Shown here piece by piece: positions 47,416 through 56,055 of a DNA stretch of 64,000 nt (position 1 is the stretch's first letter; each line of letters begins with the position of its first letter). The notes under the pieces are model-generated. The model did not search any database. It worked only from the letters and a program-made list of their open reading frames with translations, and was not told the origin of the DNA. Source of the DNA: Streptomyces sp. NBC_01497 (GTDB lineage Bacteria; Actinomycetota; Actinomycetes; Streptomycetales; Streptomycetaceae); assembly GCF_036250695.1 (NCBI RefSeq), contig NZ_CP109427.1, forward strand, positions 1,364,001 through 1,428,000. Direction: 5' to 3'. A program made the position numbers and the translations under genes.

Positions 47416-47520
47416 GTGAGTATCACTGCCGGTCTGTCGGACATCATGGGACGGCCCCTGCCCTGTGCCGGCGTGCACGTCGTCCGGTTCGGGTGCGCCC
47501 TCGTCATGCGCCCATCCTGA
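47416..47520 (+). CDS. Possible 34-residue peptide or truncated gene
   Basis: A GTG codon at 47416 follows AAAAGGATCACT, a plausible ribosome binding site, and opens MSITAGLSDIMGRPLPCAGV, ending after 34 codons. It lies about 100 bases downstream of operator/-35 module 3, so it is probably the first reading frame on that message. It may be the surviving start of a deleted gene. I do not recognise it. Confidence 0.35.
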   Translation: MSITAGLSDIMGRPLPCAGVHVVRFGCALVMRPS

Positions 47521-47931
47521 CGTCCACTGCGCTCGCCGCCATGGCCCCGGCCGTGCCCGCGCTTTGGACGACCAGGAAACAGGAAACCCTGGCCGATGGC
47601 TGGATCGCATCGGCGATGGGCCCCGGATGTGGTGAGGGCAGATCAAAGGCCGGCCCCGGCAGAGCCGTACGAAAGCTTCCTTCGTACGGCCGGCGCGCCT
47701 CGAAAACAGGGCCGCATCCGGAGGCTCTCCAGGTTCGAACCCCAACGGGTTCTTCGGCCACGAGCCTGTCGCCCGCGCCTGCACCCCGCCTCCTGACCTT
47801 GCGGACACCGAGCGCCTACGACATGCCCCAGGTGCCCGCCGCCGATCTCCCCTCGCCCATCCCGCATGTCAAGCGGCGCCCACATCCACGCGTTTTTGCC
47901 GAACACCACCATGAGTCACGAGGAGTCATCC
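47521..47931. other. Intergenic before the epimerase gene
   Basis: The 411 bases include a 12-base inverted repeat, CGTACGAAAGC with GCTTTCGTACG-like symmetry around 47664-47690 (GTACGAAAGCTTCCTTCGTAC), which could act as a terminator after the small frame. No gene is seen. Confidence 0.45.
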
Positions 47932-48948
47932 ATGCGCGTCTTCCTAACCGGCGGAAGCGGCTTCGTCGGGCAGCACCTGATACGCCGAATGCGCTCTGGG
48001 GGTCACACCGTCATCGCCCTGGCACGCTCTGCCTCAAGTGCGCGGAAGGTGACCGACGCGGGTGCCCTGCCGGTACGGGGCGACCTGGTCGAACTCACCA
48101 GGGGTGGCGACCCGGCCGCACCCCCGGCCTGGCTGGAACACCTGCACGACATCGACGTTGTCGTGCATGCCGCGGCTCGAATGGAATTCTGGGGCGACGA
48201 CGCGGTTTTCCGCGCCGACAACCACGACCCGACGGTCGCCCTGCACGCAGCCACGGTCGCGGCGAAAGTACCCCGGTTCGTGCTGATCAGCGCCGCCGGT
48301 GTGTCCACCGGCACCCAACGCGGCGCCGTGGTCGACGAGAACACTGACAACGGCACCCCTGTCATCGCGTACTGCCGGATCAAGCTGGCTACCGAGAACG
48401 CGTTGCGGGCCACCTCGTCGCAAGCGACGACCCTGGTGATCCTGCGGCCACCGCTCGTCTGGGGCGCGGGCATGAACATCGCCGAAACGGCTGCCGAGGC
48501 TGCCAAGGGGCGTTTCCTGTGGATCGACGACGGCCGCCACATCGTGGACTTCATACACGTGGACAACCTCGCCGACGCCGTCCTGCTCGCCCTGACCCAA
48601 GGCCACCACGGCGTCCCCTACTACGTCACCGACGGGACACCCATGCCGGTCCGTGACTTCTTCCTCCCGCTGCTGGCAATCGAGGGTGTCGACGTCTCCA
48701 CGAGCCGCAGTGTCCCGCTCGCTGCCGCCGCGCCGATCGCAGCCCTCATGGATACCGGCGCTCGTCTCCTTCGCCGGAGTACTCCACCGCCGCTCACCAA
48801 CTGGCTGGTCGCTTTCTTGGGTCGCGACCGCATCTACGACATCAGCGCCGCCCGCAACATCCTCGGCTACCGGCCGCGCATCAGCATCGAGGCCGGACTG
48901 CGGGAGATGGCAAACCTGTCCCGCCGCATTCACGCCGATACGGCGTAG
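47932..48948 (+). CDS. NAD-dependent epimerase/dehydratase (3-beta-HSD-like extended SDR)
   Basis: The 338-residue protein has the extended-SDR start MRVFLTGGSGFVGQHLIRRM, then VVHAAARMEFWGDD and FVLISAAGVSTGT. The active-site Tyr-Lys is in VIAYCRIKLATENALRATSS, where the usual YxxxK reads YCRIK. It resembles nucleoside-diphosphate-sugar epimerases and 3-beta-hydroxysteroid dehydrogenases; the substrate is unknown. The ATG at 47932 follows GAGGAG. Operator/-35 module 3 lies 660 bases upstream and may drive it. Confidence 0.9.
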   Translation: MRVFLTGGSGFVGQHLIRRMRSGGHTVIALARSASSARKVTDAGALPVRGDLVELTRGGDPAAPPAWLEHLHDIDVVVHAAARMEFWGDDAVFRADNHDPTVALHAATVAAKVPRFVLISAAGVSTGTQRGAVVDENTDNGTPVIAYCRIKLATENALRATSSQATTLVILRPPLVWGAGMNIAETAAEAAKGRFLWIDDGRHIVDFIHVDNLADAVLLALTQGHHGVPYYVTDGTPMPVRDFFLPLLAIEGVDVSTSRSVPLAAAAPIAALMDTGARLLRRSTPPPLTNWLVAFLGRDRIYDISAARNILGYRPRISIEAGLREMANLSRRIHADTA

Positions 48949-49145
48949 CGAGTAGCAGTCATCAAGCGGGTTCTGTGGGGCGGGAAGTGCGGCGCGAGGA
49001 GGATTTGAGGAGAGCGAGCAGCTCAGCGCCGGTGGTGCTGAGTGTACCGACTGCCACGGGTGTGGCACGCGATCCAGCGTCACCTGGCCCTCGCGGACGG
49101 GCCAGCACACGAGATTTCGTGCATATATTCGTTTCTAGTGCCGCA

Positions 49146-49999
49146 TCAGGCAACGTTTGCCCTGTCGACCACTTCACGTAGCCGTTCGTCAGTGGCGTGC
49201 TTGTTCCGCCAGATGATGTAGCGGCGGATCATGCTGCCCTGCTCTGTGTGGCTGGCATGGTCCGTGCCGTCCAGGGCGAAGTAGCGCAGGGCGGTGAACT
49301 GGGCCTCGATGCGGTTCAGCCAGGAGCTGTTGGTCGGTGTGCAGGCGAGCTCGACGTTGTTGGCTGCGGCCCAGTCGCCGACCCGGGAGTCCTTCTTCGT
49401 GGTCAGGTGCGGGGAGAAGTTGTCGAGCGCGATCGCGATGCGGATCTTCGGTGGGTAGAGGCTGCGCAGGTGGCGATCGCCCAGAGGTGTTCGACGCGGG
49501 CCTTCTTGGCGGCATAGTCGGGGTCACGGGAGGTCTTCCAGGTCTTTGTGCGTTGACAGGACACGCCCTCCTCGCGGAGCAGGACCCGAAGGCCCTCGTG
49601 GCTGATGTCGTCGACCACCCCCTCGGCGACCAGGAAGTCGGCCGGCTTGGCCAGGCTCCAGGTCGAGAAGGGCAGGCAATGCTCGGCCGGCTTGGACTTG
49701 GCGATCTTCTTGATGTCGCGCCGCTCGGGCAGGGTGAACGTTTTGGGCCGGCCGCCCTTGTACTTCGGGTAGAGCGCCTCGAAGCCGTCGGCGTTGAAGT
49801 TGTGGATCACAGCCCGCACACGGTCCGCGCTGGTGAACGTGACCTCGGCGATCTTCGCCACGGGCATGCCCTGCGCGGACAGCAGCACCATCTGGGCCCG
49901 CCGCCAGGTCACCACCGGCCCAGTACCCCTGCGGATGATCCGCGGCAGGCGCCTGCCCTCGTCGTCCTCGATCTCGCGGACGCGTACTCGTTCTGCCAC
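49146..49999 (-). pseudogene. IS630-type transposase with an internal deletion
   Basis: The N-terminal part is intact: GRRLPRIIRRGTGPVVTWRR, then helix-turn-helix sequence QGMPVAKIAEVTFTSADRVR and ALYPKYKGGRPKTFTLPERR. It stops making sense at VEHLWAIA and resumes in another frame as HLRSLYPPKIRIAIALDNFS, ending TPTNSSWLNRIEAQFTALRY and a normal C-terminus at 49146. About 80 residues with the first catalytic Asp are missing, so the transposase is inactive. The GTG at 49999 begins family sequence. Confidence 0.88.
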
Positions 50000-50084
50000 C
50001 CGCACAGCCTGGCGACACGACGCTGCCCGGACCAGCATCCAAACGGCGCGTCATGTCACAACAGGGGTATCGGCGCTCGCGTCA

Positions 50085-50633
50085 CTATGCGTCGGGGTCA
50101 CGCAGGCCGACTGCGTCGTGCCGCCAGAACGGCTCTGCATAGACCAGCGTCCCCGTCATCCATGGCTCATGCTCCGGGAACCTGATGACCTGAAAGGCAC
50201 CGTCCGGGATACGCAGGGACGGCTTTCGGAAGCCCAGGCCACCACCGGGCACGAAGCCGAAACGCGAGTAGTAGCCCGGATCGCCCTCCAGGAAGACGAG
50301 GGGAACGGCCCGTCCGGCCAGGACGTCCAGTCCGCGTCGGACCAGGGCCGAGCCGATACCGCGCTTATGGAGCTCAGGCATCACGGCCAGCGGACTGAGG
50401 ACTTGCACGTCAACCAGCCGGCGAGGGGCATCAAGAAGACTGCGGGTGAACATGACATGCCCGACGACCTGCCTGTCGTGCTCGGCGACCAGCGAGATGC
50501 CGTCCTCGGGTGTGATGGTGTCCCGCAGGGTATCGACCAGATTGGCCACGACAAGGCCATGGTCACCGAACGCCTGCAGGTGGACATCCCGCACGGCCTG
50601 TCTGTCACTCGGAAGTTCTTCGCGAAGATCCAT
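50085..50633 (-). CDS. GNAT-family N-acetyltransferase
   Basis: The 182-residue protein has the acetyl-CoA-binding motif LAVMPELHKRGIGSALVRRG at residues 83-102 and the C-terminal LEGDPGYYSRFGFVPGGGLG pattern of the YhbS-like group. It transfers an acetyl group to an unknown amine. Two bases before the start codon begins a stem-loop (50635-50642 with 50652-50659), and the only GGAGG lies in its far arm, about 20 bases from the ATG, so folding may be needed to place the ribosome. Confidence 0.9.
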   Translation of the reverse strand: MDLREELPSDRQAVRDVHLQAFGDHGLVVANLVDTLRDTITPEDGISLVAEHDRQVVGHVMFTRSLLDAPRRLVDVQVLSPLAVMPELHKRGIGSALVRRGLDVLAGRAVPLVFLEGDPGYYSRFGFVPGGGLGFRKPSLRIPDGAFQVIRFPEHEPWMTGTLVYAEPFWRHDAVGLRDPDA

Positions 50634-50839
50634 GCCCGGAGGCTAAAGGCCCCTCCGGGTGGCTTGCACACGGTTTTGGCGCCGGAAGGACACGAGGCCA
50701 GTGACCGCTCAGATGTACACCGGACCAACATCCGAACCGAACGCTCGCTCCGACGGGGCGAAGGTTCGCTGATGCGGCATTAGGTCCGCGACTTCGATCG
50801 CTTCGACGAAGTACGTCCGGACGAGGCCCGGCGAGACGA

Positions 50840-51204
50840 TCAATACGGGCAGCTTGTCGCCACTCCGTAGATCTGCCCCGCGACGCCGCGCAGTGCCGCG
50901 CCGTCCGAGACGGCGTACGCAGGCAGCCCCCGCACGGCGACCAGCACCCGGTTGATCCGCCGCTCGCCCCGCACCGGCGCGGCACCCGGGCCGGGCTGCG
51001 CCACCGCGACCGTACCGTCCCGGGGAGCGGGGATGTATTCAGCCAGAGCATGAAGAGGCCCAGATCCAGGCCCGCTTCAGGCCACCGGTGGACGGTCGCG
51101 GCGCACCAGCGCAGATACAGCGCCACACCGCCGACGTACGACTTCGTCGTCAGCTCGGCCCGGTCCCGGCCAAACCGAAGGTTCCGCAGCCAGTGATCGG
51201 CCAC
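50840..51204 (-). pseudogene. Site-specific integrase N-terminal fragment, frameshifted
   Basis: The first frame begins MADHWLRNLRFGRDRAELTT and continues SYVGGVALYLRWCAATVHRW to FMLWL, the SAM-like DNA-binding start of a tyrosine recombinase. After a one-base shift it continues with PGAAPVRGERRINRVLVAVR and GLPAYAVSDGAALRGVAGQI, then stops at 50840. The catalytic domain is absent. Confidence 0.75.
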
Positions 51205-51621
51205 GCGGACGACCTCCAGGTCCTCATCGAGGATCGTCCAGTACCTCTGCCCGGACGCGGGCCAGACCGTGCGTCATCGCAATCATGGCGGCAGTGAAGA
51301 CTCCGGCTTCGTCGGGGCGTACGGCGGGCCAGTCGAAGAACGGGGAGCCGAGGGTGGCCACTGCCTGCCGGAGTGATCCGCGATGCGCGGACAGATGGGG
51401 CCGGGTGGGATCGTCGCTTCCCCCGAATTGCTGTCCGGCAGGCGGACCTGCCCGTCCTCGCGGCCTCGGTGAACGCAGACGGTACGGCACCGGACCAAAC
51501 TGCCCTGAAACAAGGAGTGATGACGCCACGTCAGCAACCCCCCGCGGCATGCGATCAGGGTGGTGGGAGTGCGCGATGGTGAACTGGCCGGTGTGCTCCG
51601 CGATGGAGCGCGACAGCACCA
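51205..51621. other. Intergenic after the MmyB-type regulator
   Basis: These 417 bases contain a short stretch that could be coding on the minus strand (GSPFFDWPAVRPDEAGVFTA, then MIAMTHGLARVRAEVLDDPR, about 51224-51380), but it lacks a start and I do not recognise it. It may be another gene remnant. Confidence 0.4.
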
Positions 51622-52455
51622 TCACCGTGCGTGCAACCACTCCAGTGCCGTCTGGCTGTCGCCGTCCGCGGCGCGGCAGATCATCAGCCGTTGGTCCGGG
51701 TTCTGAAGTGGCACGAGCACCTCGAAACGGACCGCGATGTCTCCCGCGTCGGGATGCCGTATCACCTTGTGCCCGCGGCCGTTGATCTTGACGTCGCCCT
51801 CGGCCCACAAGCCGGAGAACTGCTCGTTTTGTGTCAAGCACTGGGCGATGAGTTCGTTCAGCACCTGGTCGTCCGGATGTGCGGCCCTCGCGGAGCGCAG
51901 GTAGGCGGTTGCCTCCCGCACGACGCGTTCGCGGTCGACGTAGTACTCGCGTGTTTCCGGATGGATCAGACACAGCCACATCGCGTTGCGCTGCTCGGGC
52001 GGCAGGGTGTCGAAATCGATGAGCAGCCTCGCCATTTCGGGATTCCAGGCCAGGATGTCGTAGCGGTGGTTCAGCACCATGGCCGGCAGCGGGGAAAGGT
52101 CCGTGACCAGCCGGGTCAGCGGTGGTGCCGCCGTGGTGGGGGGCTTCGCCGTGGTGCGGGGGTGCTGCCGGGTGAGGTCGTAGAGGTAGGTGCGCTCGTC
52201 GGGGGCCAGGCGCAGGGCGCCAGCCAGTGCTTCGACCACGTCGGCTGAGGGCCGCAGCGGGCGGGCCTGTTCCAGCCGCACAAGGTAGTCGATGCTGATT
52301 CCCGCCAGTTCGGCGACCTCTTCGCGCCGGAGTCCGGGGGTGCGTCGGGTCTGCCGGCGCAGAGGGAGGCCGACATCACGCGGGTGGAGGCGCTCTCGTC
52401 GGCCGCGCAGGAACACGGCAAGTTCCTGGGCCGGGTCCACAGTGCGGGTCGTCAT
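51622..52455 (-). CDS. Helix-turn-helix regulator with MmyB-like ligand-binding domain
   Basis: The 277-residue protein combines an N-terminal XRE-type helix-turn-helix (RRTPGLRREEVAELAGISID, then LVRLEQARPLRPSADVVEAL) with a PAS-like MmyB domain (VLNHRYDILAWNPEMARLLI onwards) that in relatives binds fatty acids. This combination is very common in streptomycetes and usually regulates a neighbouring dehydrogenase or reductase. It is divergent from the aldo/keto reductase gene with 117 bases between them, so it probably controls that gene. A truncated paralogue lies at 44721-45110. Confidence 0.93.
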   Translation of the reverse strand: MTTRTVDPAQELAVFLRGRRERLHPRDVGLPLRRQTRRTPGLRREEVAELAGISIDYLVRLEQARPLRPSADVVEALAGALRLAPDERTYLYDLTRQHPRTTAKPPTTAAPPLTRLVTDLSPLPAMVLNHRYDILAWNPEMARLLIDFDTLPPEQRNAMWLCLIHPETREYYVDRERVVREATAYLRSARAAHPDDQVLNELIAQCLTQNEQFSGLWAEGDVKINGRGHKVIRHPDAGDIAVRFEVLVPLQNPDQRLMICRAADGDSQTALEWLHAR

Positions 52456-52572
52456 GCCCTCTCCAACAGGCTGGGTGGGAGTCGTGTTCCCAGGAAACCC
52501 CTTCCCTTACTCATGGCCGCTGGCGCTCGCAGGCTGGTGGGCGACATTGCATCACGAGCTGAGGAGATCACG

Positions 52573-53643
52573 ATGTCACTGACTCTCGACACTTATCGGC
52601 TGCTGGGCCGCTCCGGGCTGCGGGTATCCCCGCTGGCGCTGGGTGCGGCGACTTTCGGTACCGAGTGGGGCTGGGGCGCCGAGCGCGATGAGGCGCGCAG
52701 GCTGTTCGACCGCTACACCGAGCTCGGCGGGAACTTCTTCGACACCGCCAGCACCTACACCAACGGCAGTTCCGAGCGGCTGCTGGGTGAGTTCGCCCGT
52801 AGCGAGCGCGACAGGCTGGTGCTGGCGACGAAGTATTCAACGCTGCGCCGGCCCGGTGACCCCAATTCCGGAGGTACGCACCGCAAAAGCATGCTCGCCT
52901 CGGTGGAGGCCAGTCTGCGGCAGCTGAACACGGACTACATCGACCTGCTCTACCTGAACGTATGGGACTTCAGGACGCCGGTGGAGGAGATCCTGCGGGG
53001 CCTGGACGACCTGGTGCGGCAGGGCAAGGTGCTGTATACGGCGATCTCCAGCGCCCCGGCGTGGCAGGTATCGCGGATGCAGACGATCGCCGATCTGCGG
53101 GGCTGGTCGCCGCTGGCCGCACTGGAGATCGAGTACAGCCTGATCGAGCGTACCGGGGAGCGTGACCTGATCCCCATGGCACGCGAGATGGGACTGGGCG
53201 TGGTGCCCTTCTCCCCGCTGGGCGGCGGGGTCCTCACCGGAAAGTACGGCAGGCAGGACCTGAACCCGGCCGGCCCTGTCGCCGGCGAGACCGCCGCCAG
53301 CCGCAGGAGCCTCAACACGGCCCTGGGAATCGTCACCGAACGTGCCCTCGCCATCGCCGATGTGGTGAAGGAGGTGGCCTCGGAGCTGGGCCACACCCCC
53401 GCCCAGGTCGCACTGGCCTGGACCCTGAACGCCCCGGGCGTGACAGCACCCATCATCGGCGCCCGCACCGTCGCACAGCTGGAAGACAACCTGGGCGCCC
53501 TCCAGGTCGGCCTCACCCCCTCCCAGCTCGCTCGCCTCGACGCGGTCAGCACCATCGACCTCGGCAACCCCCACGCACTACTCGCCAGCGACCACATCCG
53601 CACGGTCACCTCGGGCGACATGACCATCGAAACCCGCCACTGA
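52573..53643 (+). CDS. Aldo/keto reductase with an altered active-site histidine
   Basis: The 356-residue NADPH-dependent reductase has the catalytic Asp57 (NFFDTAST), Tyr62 and Lys87 (LATKYST). The fourth residue, normally His in a YxHxWD-type motif, is Asn129 here (LLYLNVWDF). The C-terminal cofactor region is normal (TAPIIGARTVAQLEDNLGAL). The His-to-Asn change needs only one base and may lower activity or alter pH dependence. The ATG at 52573 follows GAGGAG. The divergent MmyB-type regulator is its likely controller. Confidence 0.92.
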   Translation: MSLTLDTYRLLGRSGLRVSPLALGAATFGTEWGWGAERDEARRLFDRYTELGGNFFDTASTYTNGSSERLLGEFARSERDRLVLATKYSTLRRPGDPNSGGTHRKSMLASVEASLRQLNTDYIDLLYLNVWDFRTPVEEILRGLDDLVRQGKVLYTAISSAPAWQVSRMQTIADLRGWSPLAALEIEYSLIERTGERDLIPMAREMGLGVVPFSPLGGGVLTGKYGRQDLNPAGPVAGETAASRRSLNTALGIVTERALAIADVVKEVASELGHTPAQVALAWTLNAPGVTAPIIGARTVAQLEDNLGALQVGLTPSQLARLDAVSTIDLGNPHALLASDHIRTVTSGDMTIETRH

Positions 53644-53758
53644 CCCGGGAACAGCGCCTCATCACCCCTGACGGCGCGGGTGGAAGTCGCTGTTGAAGCA
53701 CGAGGAACGCTCCGGTGTTCATCGCGGCACTGGAGGCGGTCGCGCTCAGCCCGGATGC

Positions 53759-54343
53759 TCAGGCGGTGCGGGCCTGCAGGACGCCATCGACACCGTGCAG
53801 GAAGGTCTCGGAGATCAGTTTCGGATCGAAGAGACAGCCGGCTGCCATCGCGCCGTCGCGGAGCATGACGAGGTGCCGGCCAGCGGCGTCGGCGGGTGCG
53901 TCGCCGATCTGTGCCAGCAGATCCGTGACGGTGTTCAGGAACCATTCCCGGTGGGCCAGGACAGCTTGGTGGATCGGGTGGGAGGCGTCGGGATACTCGG
54001 CGGCCGCGTTGAGGAAGGCGCATCCACGGAATTGGGGGGACTGGATGCCTTCGGTGATGGACCTGGCGACGGCCCAGACCTGGTCGCTTGCCGACGGGCT
54101 GCCGGCCATGGCGGCGCCGATCTGTGCCCGGATGCCCTGGTCGGCCAGTGCGAGGTACGCCAGGATGAGCTCTTCCTTGCTCGCGAAGTGCCGGTACAGG
54201 GTGGCCCGGGTCACCTGCGCCTCGGCGACGATGCGGTCGATGCCGACCGAGTGGATCCCCTCTGCGTAGAAGATCCGGGTTGCTGTGCCGAGCAGCCGCG
54301 CTCTCGCCTCAGAGATGTTGCCGCCTTCTGTACTCCGACTCAT
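53759..54343 (-). CDS. TetR-family regulator
   Basis: The 194-residue protein has the helix-turn-helix TRIFYAEGIHSVGIDRIVAE, then QVTRATLYRHFASKEELILA, and a ligand domain with FRGCAFLNAAAEYPDASHPI. This last motif resembles the FRGCPFINFAAEIP motif of the TetR at 13893, so both belong to one subgroup. A GAACGTTC core lies 23 bases before its start codon and a full operator/-35 module lies 110 bases upstream. It is therefore the best local candidate for the protein that reads this element across the right half of the window. Confidence 0.92.
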   Translation of the reverse strand: MSRSTEGGNISEARARLLGTATRIFYAEGIHSVGIDRIVAEAQVTRATLYRHFASKEELILAYLALADQGIRAQIGAAMAGSPSASDQVWAVARSITEGIQSPQFRGCAFLNAAAEYPDASHPIHQAVLAHREWFLNTVTDLLAQIGDAPADAAGRHLVMLRDGAMAAGCLFDPKLISETFLHGVDGVLQARTA

Positions 54344-54365
54344 GGTGCGATCCTAACAAACGGCA

Positions 54366-54470
54366 GAACGTTCGATCTCGAAGTTCTCCGCATGAATTCC
54401 CGGCAATCCCATGAGAGGTGGGCACGCTCCGCGACGGCTCGACACTGAGGGAGAACGTTCGGTCTTGACG
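54366..54470. promoter_or_regulatory. Operator/-35 module 4 and an operator before the TetR gene
   Basis: One GAACGTTC core (54366-54373) faces the TetR gene. The second (54453-54460) is followed by GGTC and TTGACG (54465-54470), pointing right. Nothing intact is left downstream of that rightward promoter; the sequence runs into transposase remnants. Confidence 0.75.
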
Positions 54471-54599
54471 CACAGGGCCACCGTTGTCGTTCTTGTGTTC
54501 GTGTCGCGGCTCGTCGTCTCGGCTGAGGTCTCACAGTCCGCCGTCAACATTTTGCGGACTGAGCCCTGCATGCATTCGGGCGATACTGCGGGCTCATCA

Positions 54600-54924
54600 T
54601 CGACGAGTTCCGCGCTGCCGACGAGGAGCGACCCGACGCTGAGCGCAGACGGGCACTGCCGCCCGCTGTTCCTGGTACTGACCGGCGGCCGCGGGCGGAC
54701 TGCACGCAGTTCGACGCGGTGCTGAAGAAGATTCGCGTCCCGCGCACGACTGCGGGCAGGCCGCGGGCAAGCCTGACAGCCTTGCCGCGGACAAGGCATT
54801 CAGCAACGGCCCCTGCCGCCGCTACCTGCGGCGTCGGGGTATCCGGCACACGCTCCCGGAGAAAAGACCGACAGCCAGGCCGCCCGCCTGCGCAAAGGCT
54901 CACGGCGGCGGACGGCCATCCGCC
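54600..54924 (+). pseudogene. Older IS5-type transposase remnant, left part
   Basis: Several short frames match the middle and C-terminal half of an IS5-type transposase: LSADGHCRPLFLVLTGGRG, QFDAVLKKIRVPR, SLAADKAFSNGPCRRYLRRR, GIRHTLPEK and then DSQAARLRKGSR. Frameshifts separate them. The remnant is cut at 54924 by the complete element that follows and continues after it. Confidence 0.8.
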
Positions 54925-54927
54925 TTA

Positions 54928-55792
54928 GACAGTGTCCTATGTGGGAGCGTCTCGTTGAGCTGAACATGGGGCGAGGTACGTGGAGTTGGATTGTTCCGGA
55001 TGGTTTGTGGGAGATCGCGGAGCCATTGATCCCGCCGTCGAGGGTGCGGCCGCAGGGCGGCGGGACGCAGGACACGCCTGATGAGACGCTGTTCGCGGCG
55101 ATCATCTACGTCCTGGTCAGTGGCTGTGCCTGGCGGGCCCTGCCACCCTGTTTCGGCATTTCGAAGTCCACCGCGCATCGCCGGTTCCTGATCTGGTCGA
55201 GAGCCGGGGTGTGGGGCCGGCTCCACGAGGCCGTGCTGGATCGGATCGACGAGTGCGGACTGCTCGACCTCACACGCACTGTCCTCGACTCCGCCCACGT
55301 ACGGGCTAAAAAGGGGGCGAACTCACAGGTCCGAGCCCCGTGGACCGAGGCAAGCCGGGCTCCAAGATGCACGTCTTGTCGGACGCGAACGGGCTGCCCC
55401 TCGTCGTCGGCGTCTCCGCAGGCAACACCCCTGACAGCCAGGGCCTGAAGGCGATGGTCGCCGGTCTCCAAACGAGACACGACCCCGAAAACGGCTGGCA
55501 CTACAAACCCCGCAAGCTCCACGCCGACAAGGCGTACGACCAGCGCGACCTGCGACGATGGCTCCGCGGCAAACGCATCGGCGTCCGCATCGCCCGCAAA
55601 GGAATCGAGTCCAGCGAACGATTAGGCCGACGACGATGGGTCATCGAGCGGACCATGTCCTGGCTGACCGGCTACCGCAGACTCAACCACCGCTACGAAC
55701 GTCATCCCCGCAACTACTTGGCCTTCCTCGGCCTCGCCGCCGCCCTCTGCTGCTACAAACGACTCATTCGGCTCACCACATAGGACACTGTC
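54928..55792 (+). mobile_element. Complete IS5-family insertion sequence, 865 bp, with TTA target duplication
   Basis: Perfect 17-base terminal inverted repeats (GACAGTGTCCTATGTGG at 54928-54944, CCACATAGGACACTGTC at 55776-55792) enclose one transposase gene in two overlapping frames. The element is flanked by TTA at 54925-54927 and 55793-55795, a three-base target duplication as made by IS427-type members of the family. It is inserted into an older IS5-type remnant. Confidence 0.93.
54939..55783 (+). CDS. IS5-family transposase made by programmed -1 frameshifting
   Basis: The first frame (54939-55448) encodes the N-terminal domain: WIVPDGLWEIAEPLIPPSRV, CAWRALPPCFGISKSTAHRR and LDLTRTVLDSAHVRAKKG with the first catalytic Asp. 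The second frame (to 55783) supplies PVDRGKPGSKMHVLSDANGL, then KLHADKAYDQRDLRRWLRGK with the second Asp and RRWVIERTMSWLTGYRRLNH with the catalytic Glu. The frames meet at A-AAG-GGG near 55308-55318, a canonical slippery heptamer; slipping back one base gives AKKGGELTGPSPVDRGKPG, exactly the family sequence. The protein and its terminal repeats are intact, so the element may be active. Confidence 0.9.
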
Positions 55793-55795
55793 TTA

Positions 55796-55953
55796 ACGCG
55801 GAGCGGTACAAGAAACGCGGGCACCGTGGAACGAGCGATCAACAAGCTCAATCAGTCACGAGCCGTCGCCACGCGATACGACAAACGCGGCTACGTCTAC
55901 CTCGGCACCGCCACCGCCACCGCAACAACCCTCGTTATCCGGCTCCGCACATG
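55796..55953 (+). pseudogene. Older IS5-type transposase remnant, right part
   Basis: After the insertion the remnant continues with NAERYKKR and, one frame over, TVERAINKLNQSRAVATRYD then KRGYVYLGTATATATTLVIR and a stop at 55953. This is the C-terminal end of a transposase in which the catalytic Glu stands in VERAINKLK. It joins the left part at 54600-54924. Confidence 0.85.
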
Positions 55954-56055
55954 ATCGCCCGGACAAGTCCTAGTCCCCGCGGTCGGCGGTCACTCGTGTC
56001 TCTACGTGCTGCTGCTCGCATGCATCAGTGGACGAGGAGCGATTGCCGGTCCTGT

